Shown here piece by piece: positions 1 to 8,739 of a stretch of 64,000 nt of DNA (positions are counted from its first letter, which is position 1; every line of letters begins with the position of its first letter). The notes under the pieces were generated by a model. It saw only the letters and a program-made list of their open reading frames with translations, had not been told where the DNA came from and searched no databases. A program made the translations under genes and the position numbers. The DNA lies in the NCBI RefSeq assembly GCF_014697425.1, contig NZ_JACJRU010000017.1, forward strand, positions 1-64,000, written 5' to 3'. Source of the DNA: Nostoc sp. FACHB-110. Its GTDB lineage: Bacteria; Cyanobacteriota; Cyanobacteriia; Cyanobacteriales; Nostocaceae.

Positions 1-383
1 CGCAGCATGAAGCCGATTAAGCCGAAGGCTCCGTGTAGGGCTACGAATGGCCACAACCCACCCAATTGAAACCAACGGGTGAAGTCGCCTTGAGCTTCTG
101 GCCCCCACAACAGCAATAGGGAGTGTCCCATGCTGTCGGCTGGGGTGGATACTGCTACTGTCAAGAAGTTACAGCCTTCGAGGTAGGATGATGCTAATCC
201 GTGGGTGTACCAGGATGTGACGAAGGTTGTGCCGGTTAACCAACCGCCGAGTGCGAGGAAGGCGCAGGGGAATAGTAATATTCCTGACCAACCTACGAAT
301 ACGAAGCGATCGCGTTTTAACCAGTCGTCTAGTACGTCAAACCACCCTCTTCTACTTGGGGCGCGTCCAACTGCGATGGTCAT
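1..383 (-). CDS. psbD: Photosystem II D2 protein, N-terminal part (3' end outside window)
   Basis: The minus strand, read from the ATG at 381-383, encodes MTIAVGRAPS followed by the RGWFDVLDDWLKRDRFVF stretch characteristic of D2, then the first membrane segment and the WYTHGLASSYLEGCNFLTVA region. D2 pairs with D1 in the photosystem II reaction centre and carries the pheophytin and QA side of the electron transfer chain in the thylakoid membrane. About 127 of roughly 350 residues are visible; the rest lies beyond position 1. In cyanobacteria psbD is usually followed by overlapping psbC, which cannot be seen here. The reading frame is intact. Confidence 0.97.
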   Translation of the reverse strand, partial: MTIAVGRAPSRRGWFDVLDDWLKRDRFVFVGWSGILLFPCAFLALGGWLTGTTFVTSWYTHGLASSYLEGCNFLTVAVSTPADSMGHSLLLLWGPEAQGDFTRWFQLGGLWPFVALHGAFGLIGFML

Positions 384-778
384 GAGAGTAAAACTCCGAT
401 TATCTTATAAGTACTGTTCTGCGATTGTCTGACTTTTAACAGTCGGACTCATGCAGAAAATTAACTGGGTTGTCAATCCAATTTACAATTTTTTACTGAC
501 TCTAATAATTCTAGGTAAAAATCGTTAATTTTTCCAGGGGATTTGGAATCAAATTTAATATTTTGGGGCGTAGGAAGTCGGGAAGAGAAAGTCAGGAGTA
601 GGGTTTGAGGATATTTTTTGATTTTCTAAAAAATTCTCATTTAATCCAGGCGGCAGGTATGCCGCTATCTACAAGCAATGAAAATAAGACATTTTTCCCC
701 ACTCCCAACTCCCTATTCCCCACTCCCTCATCACTGGACGTTAAAATGATGGCTACAGCTATGTTTGATTAAAGCTAA
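384..778. other. Intergenic region upstream of psbD and of the UPF0367 gene
   Basis: About 395 bp between two divergent genes. It should hold the psbD promoter and 5' leader (minus strand) and the promoter of the 779 gene. It includes an AT-rich stretch near 480-540 and a pyrimidine-rich run (CCCACTCCC/CTATTCCCC type) near 698-730, which is common filler in cyanobacterial genomes. I see no gene or RNA here. Confidence 0.5.
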
Positions 779-1051
779 ATGTTTACTATTGACATAAGTG
801 TAAGAAACACTGCTTTCCCGATATCGGTACAACGGAAGACCACAGAAGACGCTGAGGCTGTCTATCAGCTAATTTTGGCAGCGATCCGTTCTGGCAATCC
901 TGATATTGTAGAACTAAAGTGTGAGGGCAAGACCGAAAAGAAAATTGCTGTCCGTGCTAGTGAAATTTCTGGAGTACAGATTATTCAGAAAGATGGAGTC
1001 AGCACTAGCAGTGGCAGACCACCTGGCTTTTTTGCCTTAGCTGGTGAGTAA
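779..1051 (+). CDS. UPF0367 family conserved cyanobacterial protein
   Basis: A 90-residue protein beginning MFTIDISVRNTAFPISVQRK and ending SSGRPPGFFALAGE. I recognise it as the small UPF0367 family found across cyanobacteria and plastid-lineage genomes; its function is not known. No signal peptide or membrane segment is visible, so it is probably cytoplasmic. It lies 13 bp upstream of an ABC-type ATPase in the same direction, so the two are probably co-transcribed. Confidence 0.85.
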   Translation: MFTIDISVRNTAFPISVQRKTTEDAEAVYQLILAAIRSGNPDIVELKCEGKTEKKIAVRASEISGVQIIQKDGVSTSSGRPPGFFALAGE

Positions 1052-1064
1052 CTAAGGTGTAGCA

Positions 1065-1742
1065 ATGGCGGAACTGGGCATCCAGGTTAAAGATTTAAAT
1101 TTTAGTTGGCCTAATGGTGAGACGGCTATCAAATCTTGCTCTTTAGAAGTACCCAAGGGTGAATTTTGGATGCTGTTGGGTACTAATGGCAGTGGTAAAT
1201 CCACATTACTGCGCTTGTTGGCGGGGTTATTAGTGCCTCAGAAGGGTGAAATTGGGGTTTTGCCGCCTGTCGGGTTTGTTTTTCAAAATCCTGATCATCA
1301 ATTAGTTATGCCAACTGTCGGTGCAGATGTGGCGTTTGGGCTGGTGGAAGAAAAACTACCACCTGCTGTGGTGAGGGCAAGAGTTGAGGAAGCTTTAGGG
1401 GCCGTCAATTTGCTGTCTTTGCAATTGCGTCCTATATATGCTTTGAGTGGGGGACAAAAACAGCGTGTGGCAATTGCAGGTGCAATTGCTCGTCACTGTG
1501 AAATTTTATTATTAGATGAACCCACAGCTTTACTCGACCCAGATAGTCAACTAGATTTAGTTGCTGGTGTCCACCGCCTAGTTAAAAGTCGCGGTATAAC
1601 AGCTTTGTGGGTGACGCATCGTTTAGATGAGTTGAATTACTGTGATGGGGCTTTTTTGCTAGAAAAAGGCTCTTTAGTTGATTGGGGTGAACCACAACGC
1701 CTCAAACAAAGATTGATGACAGCAGATAATGAAGTCACCTAA
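1065..1742 (+). CDS. ECF-type (CbiO/EcfA-like) ABC transporter ATP-binding protein
   Basis: A 225-aa ABC ATPase. Walker A is GTNGSGKST near residue 40, the Q-loop is FQNPDHQL near 75, the signature is LSGGQKQR near 128, and Walker B is ILLLDEPT near 148 followed by the H-loop WVTHR. The NPDxQ form of the Q-loop and the short length are typical of energy-coupling factor ATPases that power vitamin or metal uptake (cobalt, nickel, biotin and similar). No membrane (EcfT or S) partner lies next to it, so the substrate cannot be named. The ATG at 1065 follows the UPF0367 gene closely. Confidence 0.9.
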   Translation: MAELGIQVKDLNFSWPNGETAIKSCSLEVPKGEFWMLLGTNGSGKSTLLRLLAGLLVPQKGEIGVLPPVGFVFQNPDHQLVMPTVGADVAFGLVEEKLPPAVVRARVEEALGAVNLLSLQLRPIYALSGGQKQRVAIAGAIARHCEILLLDEPTALLDPDSQLDLVAGVHRLVKSRGITALWVTHRLDELNYCDGAFLLEKGSLVDWGEPQRLKQRLMTADNEVT

Positions 1743-2134
1743 ATCATCGATTAGGAAATAGGGAACGGGTGTAATCATTCCCTATTCCCTACTATCTGGT
1801 AACTGCTATAAAGCTAATTAATCAATAATTACTAACATCTTAGACGCGCCATTAATGGCGCGTTTATCTTTGGCACGAAAAATTTATAGCAACTACTTAA
1901 AATTGATAACGCTTGTGCAGCAAGAGTTTACAGCCGATAAATTGATTGGTAAAGTCTCCATTCTACCCGCTACTCTCTGCACTTTTGCTTCTTAATTGAG
2001 GGGTTTTTTAGCTAAAATTTGCAATCTCTTCGCATTTTTAGGTCATTTGTAACATAGTGTTACAGGCAATGCTTCAATTACTATAAAAGTTATGAATGGA
2101 TTGTGTTAACTCTCTTAAATTGTGATTAAAAACC
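1743..2134. other. Intergenic region with terminator-like palindrome
   Basis: About 390 bp between the ATPase and the NYN gene. It contains the perfect palindrome listed separately at 1844-1863. The last 100 bp before 2135 are AT-rich and include TTGTAACATAGTGTTACA, an imperfect dyad that could be an operator or promoter element. No coding potential is seen. Confidence 0.5.
1844..1863 (+). terminator. Putative intrinsic terminator after the ECF ATPase gene
   Basis: A perfect 20-bp inverted repeat, arms ACGCGCCATT and AATGGCGCGT, followed by TTATCTTT. It can form a strong GC-rich hairpin with a weak T-rich tail and lies about 100 bp after the end of the ATPase gene, which fits transcription termination. 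Confidence 0.55.
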
Positions 2135-2686
2135 ATGCCCCGTACCTCAGCCCCAGCCGTTCTCTTGGTAGACGGCTACAACATAATAGGCGCTTGGCCT
2201 TGTCTGAAAAAAACTCGTGATAGTGCTGGCTTAGAGGCGGCACGCTGGGAACTGGTCGAAGCGATGATTGGTTACAGTGCGTTTCAAGGTTATGAAACTC
2301 AAATCGTTTTCGATGCCCAATATCAGAATTCGTCTTGTAATCAGGAAACTATTACAGAGCTTGTCTCAGTTCATTACACTGATTTTGGACAAACGGCAGA
2401 TACTTACATCGAAAAAATTTGCGCCTCTTTGCGATCGCACATTACCACATCTCGCATTTCGCGGATGATAGTGGCAACCTCAGACAGAGCGCAACAGTTG
2501 GTGGTACAGGGGTATGGGGCTGAATGGTTATCAGCGCAACAACTGTGCAGTGCTGTAGAAACTACAGTTTGTCGAGTCCGGCAAAAATATCAAACCCGCA
2601 AAAAACCAAATAGTAGATTTTTGGCTAGTGCTATTGATGATCAAGCGCGCCAGAAGTTGGTGGCATTGCGTATGGGATTACAGTAG
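2135..2686 (+). CDS. NYN-domain (YacP/Rae1-like) RNA-cleaving protein
   Basis: A 183-aa protein with the YacP-family opening LLVDGYNIIGAWP near residue 10, an acidic IVFDAQY near 58, the TADTYIEKI stretch near 88 and VATSDRAQQ near 112. These match the NYN/PIN-like fold, whose conserved aspartates bind metal; the family includes the Bacillus ribosome-associated endonuclease Rae1. The C-terminus is basic, consistent with RNA binding. A role in mRNA or rRNA turnover is inferred from the family. It stands alone, upstream of tRNA-Asn. Confidence 0.85.
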   Translation: MPRTSAPAVLLVDGYNIIGAWPCLKKTRDSAGLEAARWELVEAMIGYSAFQGYETQIVFDAQYQNSSCNQETITELVSVHYTDFGQTADTYIEKICASLRSHITTSRISRMIVATSDRAQQLVVQGYGAEWLSAQQLCSAVETTVCRVRQKYQTRKKPNSRFLASAIDDQARQKLVALRMGLQ

Positions 2687-2836
2687 CTATTAGCATCCAA
2701 AAGTCTCTAATCTGCCTCCAGAGGGGGTTTTTGGTTGCAACATTCTCAAAAATCAAATATCAACAAAAAAAGTTAGCGAAACTACTTGCAATTTTTGAGT
2801 TACTACGCTACTATTAGAAATTGTGAGCGACAGCGT

Positions 2837-2908
<72 letters not shown>

Positions 2909-2933
2909 TTTGAAAAACTATGAAGGATGAAGT

Positions 2934-4130
2934 ATGAAGGATGAAAAGTTAGATTTCAAACTTCAATCATCATCTTATCAAGAGCTATGGTCACTGGATA
3001 GCAATGTAGTTTTTCTTAATCATGGTTCTTTTGGTGCTTGTCCGAAGGCTGTATTGGCGGTGCAACAAAATTTGCGATCGCAGTTAGAGCAAGACCCAGT
3101 AAACTTTTTTGGCAGAAAATGGGAACCACTGATAGATAATGCCAGAAGCAAGTTAGCAGCTTTTATCAATGCTGATGTCCAAGATTTAGTATTTGTCCCG
3201 AATGCGACAACTGGTGTTAATTCAGTGTTGCGTTCTCTGCACTTTGCACCAGATGATGAAATTCTGACTACCAATCATGAATATAATGCTTGTCGTAATG
3301 CGTTAAACTTTATCGCTAGTCGGACTGGCGCGCGAGTAGTTGTGGCACAGGTTCCTTTTCCGATAGAGTCGCCACAGCAGGTGATTGCAGCAGTTATCAG
3401 CAAAGTTTCACCTAAAACACGATTAGCATTATTAGATCATGTTACTAGCCAAACAGGTTTAATATTTCCTATTCAACAGTTGGTACAGGAATTGCAGGCG
3501 CGGGATGTAGAGACATTGGTCGATGGCGCTCATGCACCTGGGATGGTTGATTTGAATATGCCAGAGATTGGTGCAACTTACTATACCGGAAATTGCCATA
3601 AATGGGTATCAGCACCTAAAGGAGCCGCATTTTTGTATGTGCGACGGGATAAACATTCCCAAATACATCCTTTAACAATTAGTCACGGTGCTAATTCACC
3701 GCGCACAGATAAAAGCCGCTTTCAATTGGAATTTGACTGGATAGGTTCAGATGATCCTACCGCGTATATGTGCGTACCGGAAGCGATCGCTTTTATGGGT
3801 TCGTTGTTACCTGGTGGGTGGACGGAATTACGCCAGCGTAACCATCAACTAGTTTTAGAAGGTAGAAAGATACTTTGTGAAGCACTCAATATACAGTCAC
3901 CTTGTCCTGAAGAAATGATTGGTTCAATGGCTGTTGTACCTATGCCTGCAAGTTTAGAAAGATACAGTTATATAGCATTGCATGATGAATTGTTTGATAA
4001 TTTTGACATTCAAGTGCAAGTTGTTCCCTGGCAAGAATCGCCTCGCTTGCTAGTAAGAATTTCTGCCCAAATTTACAACACACTTGAGCAATATCAGTAT
4101 TTGGCAAAAGTCTTAAAAGATTTAAAATAG
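2934..4130 (+). CDS. Class V aminotransferase (isopenicillin N epimerase-like, PLP enzyme)
   Basis: A 398-aa fold-type I PLP protein. It has the N-terminal FLNHGSFGACP motif near residue 28, NATTGVNSV near 90, the cofactor aspartate region VDGAHAPG near 195 and the Schiff-base lysine in GNCHKWVSAPKG near 222. This arrangement matches the isopenicillin N epimerase/cysteine desulfurase-like branch of class V. The true substrate is unknown; cyanobacterial members lie outside any beta-lactam pathway. The start region is unusual: the ATG lies inside a small direct repeat (ATGAAGGATGAA occurs twice, at 2920 and 2934), and only the second copy opens the full frame. Confidence 0.85.
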   Translation: MKDEKLDFKLQSSSYQELWSLDSNVVFLNHGSFGACPKAVLAVQQNLRSQLEQDPVNFFGRKWEPLIDNARSKLAAFINADVQDLVFVPNATTGVNSVLRSLHFAPDDEILTTNHEYNACRNALNFIASRTGARVVVAQVPFPIESPQQVIAAVISKVSPKTRLALLDHVTSQTGLIFPIQQLVQELQARDVETLVDGAHAPGMVDLNMPEIGATYYTGNCHKWVSAPKGAAFLYVRRDKHSQIHPLTISHGANSPRTDKSRFQLEFDWIGSDDPTAYMCVPEAIAFMGSLLPGGWTELRQRNHQLVLEGRKILCEALNIQSPCPEEMIGSMAVVPMPASLERYSYIALHDELFDNFDIQVQVVPWQESPRLLVRISAQIYNTLEQYQYLAKVLKDLK

Positions 4131-4231
4131 TATACCTTTGTAGTTAAATTAACAGCACTAATTTCTAAATTCGCTAGAATCGTTATAGGCTGATTAAACC
4201 AAAATTTAACTGTCATACTGGTGGCCTAATT

Positions 4232-4531
4232 GTGAAAAATATTTTATCTAATTGTTTGCAAGCTACAACTTTGAGCTTAGGGCTATTGATTACTAGTCCG
4301 GTTTTAGCTCAACAGCTTCCTCCTGCACCAGTACTTAATGGTGTACTGCATCCTAGAGATGATAAATTTTTTGTAGAGGGAAGAGAAAAATTAGAAACAG
4401 AGATTCAAAATCTATCTCTAGAAAGAAGTCTAGCAGATACATTGCTGAAAATTCGTACAGAAAAAATCGAAAGACAAGAAAAGCCATTGCCTGATAACCA
4501 GCCTCAGACTTTACCATTAAATAAAGACTAA
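4232..4531 (+). CDS. Small exported protein of unknown function
   Basis: A 99-aa product starting at a GTG. It has a clear signal peptide: a lysine near the start, the hydrophobic stretch TTLSLGLLITSPV, then a probable cleavage site after VLAQ near residue 27. The mature part is charged (many E, K and R), proline-containing and probably partly helical. I recognise no domain. It stands alone between two unrelated genes. Confidence 0.6.
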   Translation: MKNILSNCLQATTLSLGLLITSPVLAQQLPPAPVLNGVLHPRDDKFFVEGREKLETEIQNLSLERSLADTLLKIRTEKIERQEKPLPDNQPQTLPLNKD

Positions 4532-4639
4532 TATCAACAAAAAAATATTTTGTATCATCCAATTTTTATCAAGTTTCTAGGCATCTAAAAACTTTATCTA
4601 CTAATTGTAGATGTGTAGAATAATTGCGATCGCTTGGCA

Positions 4640-4663
4640 CAAAAAAACCGGGATAACCCCGGT
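4640..4663 (-). terminator. Rho-independent terminator of the VIT/vWA gene
   Basis: On the minus strand the sequence just after the stop of the 4675-7146 gene forms an ACCGGGG/CCCGGT hairpin followed by a run of seven T residues, a standard intrinsic terminator. Confidence 0.8.
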
Positions 4664-4674
4664 ATAAATTGATA

Positions 4675-7146
4675 TTAAGATTGCACCCTAATTGTCAGTG
4701 AAACTGTAGTTGAGCGCATTTTTGGAGGTCGCCAAGAGATCAGCGATCGCCTGATAATATCAATTACAGTCTGTTCTTTGAGAGATGAAGCTTGCTCATC
4801 CAGTAATACTTGATTAACTCTGGTCTTATTTATTAGCAATTCAAACACTAAATCGCCACTGAAACCTGTAGGTAACTGGATAGATTGTAAATACTGCGTC
4901 AAAAGAGCCATCATTTGCTGATTTAATCCAATCACACTTACTACCTTTAGATGCTTAACAGGATTAAATTCCTCTAAATATTTTTCTGCTTCTTCTGAGT
5001 TTACATCCTCAAAATCTTCATTCCAACTACGGTAATTTCGTTGTCGAGATTTCGGCGGCGGTGGTGGTTCGCTAAAACGGTAATCAAGGTCATACAATGA
5101 GAATTCATTTTCCGATTCCGCACTTAGTTCCATTGATAAAGATAGATCATCGAAACTACTCTCAGCTTCCTGTGCGCCTGGAGATTCTACTCCTCGCCTA
5201 CGTTGCAAAAACTCAGGTGGAGTAGATATTGCTCTTACTACGGGAGCAGGATTAATAGCACTCCCAAAAATACCTTGATAACTGATACCTTCAGCCATTT
5301 CTACAGGTACTTGCACCGAAACTGAAGCCTGATGTGAATCAACTCGTACATCATCACTTACCGCCACAAAAGCTGTATATTGCGACAAAAGTTGATAAGT
5401 CAAAGCTGTATCTGTAACTGCTTCTACACCTAATTTAGTTTCTCCGCTCACCATCTGATTCATCAAATCTTTGATGCGAGAACGTCCCCACAGTTGAGCA
5501 ATGGCGGGGTTTCCCATTTCCTCAAAGTTCAGGTTAAAAGTATGCTGGTAGCGTGTACCACCCGCCGTAATTCCAGTGATGTGCAGTCTTCCCGCACACG
5601 CATCTGGTTTCTTGCCAAATAATACTAACGGCTGTTCAGCAAATAAATCTGGTGGTGTATGAGGATAGATAATTGGCGGTTCTCCTTCACCTTCCCATTG
5701 CCAATTAATGTTAGCGAGAACAGGATTATTAATCTGACGGAAGAATTTATCTACGACTTCATCGGTTGGTTCGTCATGGCGAATAATGCGAGAAATACCC
5801 CGTCCTAATTCTGCGATGCGGTTGAGTAAAAAGCGGTTGACAGAACTCCCTGCACCAAAACTATAGAGGCGGTTTCCGGGTTGCAGATGTTGTTGCACTG
5901 CGGAGAGAATTTGATTTTCATTGCCGATATAGCCATCAGTCAGCAGTACAATACTCCGCAAACGTCCGGGATCTGTGACTGGGAAATTCAAAACGGTGCG
6001 AATTCCGTGTAACATTTCCGTTCCACCATTCGCACGCAAATGATTAACGTAATTGATGGCTTGTGTGCGATTGTGGAAATTATTAGCGAGGGGAACAGGC
6101 GATAATTGCCGAGTTGTATCAGAAAAATCAATAATACTGAAAGTATCATCAGGGTTGAGTCCCTTGATAAAGCGGCGCATCAATTCCTGACACTGCATCA
6201 AAGGCGCACCCATCTGTGAACCAGAAGTATCGATGAGAAACACCACATCTTTGGGAACAACTTGATCCCGACGGTATTGGAGTGCAGGAATTAGATAAAG
6301 TGCAAAGTGTCCCCCGCGTTCATCGGTTTGGGTGAGTATGGTGGATTGGGTGCGATCGCCTGCCACTTGATAGCGTAAAATCAAATCTTTGTTAGGAATT
6401 GTGTCTGCGCTGGCAAGTTTTACCTGCACTCGTTGTCCTATATGGGTAAGATGAATTTGATGAGAAGGCGATCGTACATCTTGAATTTCAACTCCCGCAT
6501 CAATTTCTATTGTCACATTAATATCATGGGGCGATCGCGTACCCGATGGCAGAATAGGTGCATTTAACCGCGAAGCATCTGGAACTAAATCAGTATCTTG
6601 ATTTTGCATCATCGGTGCAGATGCCGAACCAACAACGCCTGCATTTTCCTCAATTGGTATCCCTGGAATGTAACGCGGCCCTACAACCATCGGGAAAACA
6701 AACTCGTAATTCCCCTCTGCAAATTTCAGACTATCAGAGTAGCAAATAATCACATCAATTTGCTCACCCGGTTGAATATTGGCAAGGGATTGAGTAAAAA
6801 TATTGTCTCTTTCCTGTTCTAAAAGTCCGGCAGTACGTCCTTGTTGCTTGGCTCGTTCGTATATTTGCTGTGCTTCTTGGCGTTTTTTGATACTGCCTTT
6901 GATAGTTTTGTCACCAATCCGAATCAGCATATCATCAACAGCCGCCTCATCAGGTAACGGAAAGATGTAGACAGCTTCTAGTGTAGTTGTGAATGGATTT
7001 TCAAAACTTTGGGTAACTTCCACCCGCGAGATATTTCCGGCAATTTTGGCTTGTACTTCTGTGTGCTTGAGGGGGAAAGCTATTTGCTGTTTTTCAGGTG
7101 TTTGGACGTACAAGCCACCAGTTTGGTGTTCTATAGTTTGAGTCAT
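4675..7146 (-). CDS. VIT and von Willebrand factor A domain protein
   Basis: An 823-aa protein. Residues 1-140 form a VIT (inter-alpha-trypsin inhibitor) domain, including FENPFTTTLEAVYIFPLPDEAAVDD cut here as PFTTTLEAVYIFPLP. A vWA domain begins near residue 300 with the metal-binding motif DTSGS (306-310), followed by the conserved threonine and aspartate region GGTEM and LLTDG. An acidic linker with a PPPPP run lies near 700, and the last 100 residues form a separate C-terminal domain. No signal peptide is seen. Such proteins are thought to mediate protein-protein contacts; the specific role is unknown. The single-gene unit ends at a clear terminator. Confidence 0.88.
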   Translation of the reverse strand: MTQTIEHQTGGLYVQTPEKQQIAFPLKHTEVQAKIAGNISRVEVTQSFENPFTTTLEAVYIFPLPDEAAVDDMLIRIGDKTIKGSIKKRQEAQQIYERAKQQGRTAGLLEQERDNIFTQSLANIQPGEQIDVIICYSDSLKFAEGNYEFVFPMVVGPRYIPGIPIEENAGVVGSASAPMMQNQDTDLVPDASRLNAPILPSGTRSPHDINVTIEIDAGVEIQDVRSPSHQIHLTHIGQRVQVKLASADTIPNKDLILRYQVAGDRTQSTILTQTDERGGHFALYLIPALQYRRDQVVPKDVVFLIDTSGSQMGAPLMQCQELMRRFIKGLNPDDTFSIIDFSDTTRQLSPVPLANNFHNRTQAINYVNHLRANGGTEMLHGIRTVLNFPVTDPGRLRSIVLLTDGYIGNENQILSAVQQHLQPGNRLYSFGAGSSVNRFLLNRIAELGRGISRIIRHDEPTDEVVDKFFRQINNPVLANINWQWEGEGEPPIIYPHTPPDLFAEQPLVLFGKKPDACAGRLHITGITAGGTRYQHTFNLNFEEMGNPAIAQLWGRSRIKDLMNQMVSGETKLGVEAVTDTALTYQLLSQYTAFVAVSDDVRVDSHQASVSVQVPVEMAEGISYQGIFGSAINPAPVVRAISTPPEFLQRRRGVESPGAQEAESSFDDLSLSMELSAESENEFSLYDLDYRFSEPPPPPKSRQRNYRSWNEDFEDVNSEEAEKYLEEFNPVKHLKVVSVIGLNQQMMALLTQYLQSIQLPTGFSGDLVFELLINKTRVNQVLLDEQASSLKEQTVIDIIRRSLISWRPPKMRSTTVSLTIRVQS

Positions 7147-7300
7147 ATCTGTTACCTCACGCTTTTATGTTATGTCTCTAGCGTAGGCGTGTTTATTTGG
7201 TAGATATGCTCAGTTTTGTGTTCAGTTGATGCTCAGTGATGGGTTCACTGTGAGATTTCACGTTTTCCTAGCCGATAAGCGGCAATTGTTAAATCATATA

Positions 7301-7341
7301 TCTAGGGCTACTTACTTTACGGCGATTTTGGCAAGGCGATG
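7301..7341 (+). repeat. Degenerate copy of the NB-ARC gene 5' coding region
   Basis: The stretch TCTAGGGCTAC, then TTTACGGCGATTTTGGCAAG and GCGAT, repeats 9690-9726 inside the NB-ARC gene, with a 4-bp insertion (TTAC) here. In the gene it encodes the RATLRRFWQGD segment; here the frame is broken. It is a stray fragment, not a functional copy. Confidence 0.75.
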
Positions 7342-7354
7342 AACGCTCGCACCG

Positions 7355-7443
7355 TATCTATCAAACAGTTGTAATCATTTGCTTGGCCTACATTTGGGCG
7401 TGTTAGGATATTTTGCAGAATCTGGTAGAGCAAAGATGAAAGC
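7355..7443 (+). repeat. Direct repeat shared with the leader of the 8442 gene
   Basis: This stretch (TATCTATCAAACAGTTGTAA, then CATTTGGGCGTGTTAGGAT, then AATCTGGTAGAGCAAAGATGAA) recurs with a few differences at about 8360-8447, where it is the leader and start codon of the 8442 gene. The copy here ends in the equivalent ATGAA but has no open frame behind it, so it is a decayed duplicate. Confidence 0.75.
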
Positions 7444-7515
7444 GATCGCATTCAGTCTTGAGAATAAAACAGCGATCGCAGGTAAAAATTAAATAAGAAT
7501 ATCCATCTCAGACTT

Positions 7516-7902
7516 ATGAGTACCAAAATCACTATTACATTGCCTGACGAAATTTATCAACGTGCTGAACGCTTTGCACGACTGGCAAATCGGGATATTG
7601 CAAGTATTTTGGCAGATACAATTCAACTCTCAATTCCAGTGGTGAGTACAGAAATTAACAACCTAGACTCTGTTTCAGTTCTCTCCAATGAACAAGTTCT
7701 AGCGTTGACGGAACTGCACATGGAACCGGAACAGGATTCACGCTTAAGTGAACTGCTTGATCGCCAACAAGCCGGGACTATGACAGAAAATGAACTTTCA
7801 GAGTTAAAAGCCTTGATGCAGATTTATCAAGAAGGACTCTTAAGGAAAGCAACTGCGCTCAATGAAGCTGTCAAACGTGGGCTGATTCAACCTTTAAGCT
7901 AA
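7516..7902 (+). CDS. CopG-like small protein, probable antitoxin or partner of the HNH gene
   Basis: A 128-aa protein beginning KITITLPDEIYQRAERFARL, a ribbon-helix-helix-like opening seen in many antitoxins, followed by a charged helical C-terminus (LSELLDRQQAGTMTENELSEL). Its stop codon overlaps the start of the next gene by one base (TAATG), so the pair is translationally coupled. In cyanobacterial genomes such a protein next to an HNH nuclease is a recurring pair; toxin-antitoxin or restriction roles are inferred only. Confidence 0.6.
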   Translation: MSTKITITLPDEIYQRAERFARLANRDIASILADTIQLSIPVVSTEINNLDSVSVLSNEQVLALTELHMEPEQDSRLSELLDRQQAGTMTENELSELKALMQIYQEGLLRKATALNEAVKRGLIQPLS

Positions 7903-8327
7903 TGAGCCAAATTTCAGAAGAGATTAGGGCGCGAATTCGCACACAGGCAAATAATCAATGTGGGTACTGTCTTAGTCTGCAAAAGTATGTTCTAGGAATT
8001 CTAGAAATCGAACACATAATTCCTAAAGCAGTGGGCGGTAGTGATGATGAGGAAAATTTATGGCTTGCTTGTCGATTATGCAATTCTTACAAAGGTATCC
8101 AGACCGATGCTAGAGATCCTGTAACGAATCATAAAGTAAAACTTTTCAATCCTCGTCAACAAAAATGGTTTGATCATTTCACCTGGACAAAGAATGGTAC
8201 TCAGATTACAGGTCTAACTCCCTGCGGTCGTGCAACTGTCTTGGCTTTACCACTGAACAATCCCTATGCAGTCACAGTGAGACAAGCGTGGGTTTCTGCT
8301 GGCTGGCATCCACCGACTGAAGCCTGA
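7902..8327 (+). CDS. HNH endonuclease family protein
   Basis: A 141-aa protein with an HNH (ββα-metal) core: zinc-type CGYC near residue 20, the catalytic histidine region IEHIIPKAVGGSDD near 37, ENLWLACRLCNSYKG near 51 with the second CxxC, and a C-terminal extension of about 60 residues. It is probably a DNA nuclease. It overlaps the preceding gene by one base. A mobile or defensive role is inferred from the accessory neighbourhood. Confidence 0.82.
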   Translation: MSQISEEIRARIRTQANNQCGYCLSLQKYVLGILEIEHIIPKAVGGSDDEENLWLACRLCNSYKGIQTDARDPVTNHKVKLFNPRQQKWFDHFTWTKNGTQITGLTPCGRATVLALPLNNPYAVTVRQAWVSAGWHPPTEA

Positions 8328-8441
8328 ATAAAATTAAAGTAAATTTAGCGATCGCACTATTATCTATCAGACAGTTGTAATGATGTGCTTGCCTGACATT
8401 TGGGCGTGTTAGGATCTTTGACAAAATCTGGTAGAGCAAAG

Positions 8442-8699
8442 ATGAAGGCGATTGAAGTAACTGGAAAGATTGATGCTCAAGGAAATTTAATTTTAGATGA
8501 GCCAATTCAGGGAACAACTTACCCTGATCAAGTACGGGTGATTGTGTTAATTCCAGAACAAGTGGAAACAGAAGAGTTTGACCCAGATGATACACCAGTT
8601 GAAGAAATTAAAGCCAGCCTGAGAAGAGCTTTACAGCAAGCGAAAACTGGTCAAACAAGACCAATCAGTGAGATGTGGGACGGAATTGATGCAGAGTGA
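8442..8699 (+). CDS. Small antitoxin-like protein (orphan)
   Basis: An 85-aa protein from the ATG at 8442; a longer frame upstream is not needed. It begins MKAIEVTGKIDAQGNLILDE, a short beta-hairpin opening typical of small cyanobacterial antitoxin-like proteins in which IQGTTYPDQVRVIVLIP follows, and ends with a charged helix. Such genes are often followed by a PIN toxin in the same direction. None is present: the next genes are on the opposite strand. Confidence 0.6.
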   Translation: MKAIEVTGKIDAQGNLILDEPIQGTTYPDQVRVIVLIPEQVETEEFDPDDTPVEEIKASLRRALQQAKTGQTRPISEMWDGIDAE

Positions 8700-8739
8700 A
8701 CGCGTAGTTTAAATCATACATTGGTGCTTGGGAAGCGGC

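Larger units (their letters stand above)
7147..7515. other. Intergenic region made of duplicated fragments
   Basis: About 370 bp upstream of the 7516 gene. Most of the second half consists of two duplicated fragments, listed at 7301-7341 and 7355-7443. A pair of HIP1 octamers (GCGATCGC) lies near 7442 and 7474. No intact gene is seen. Confidence 0.6.
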
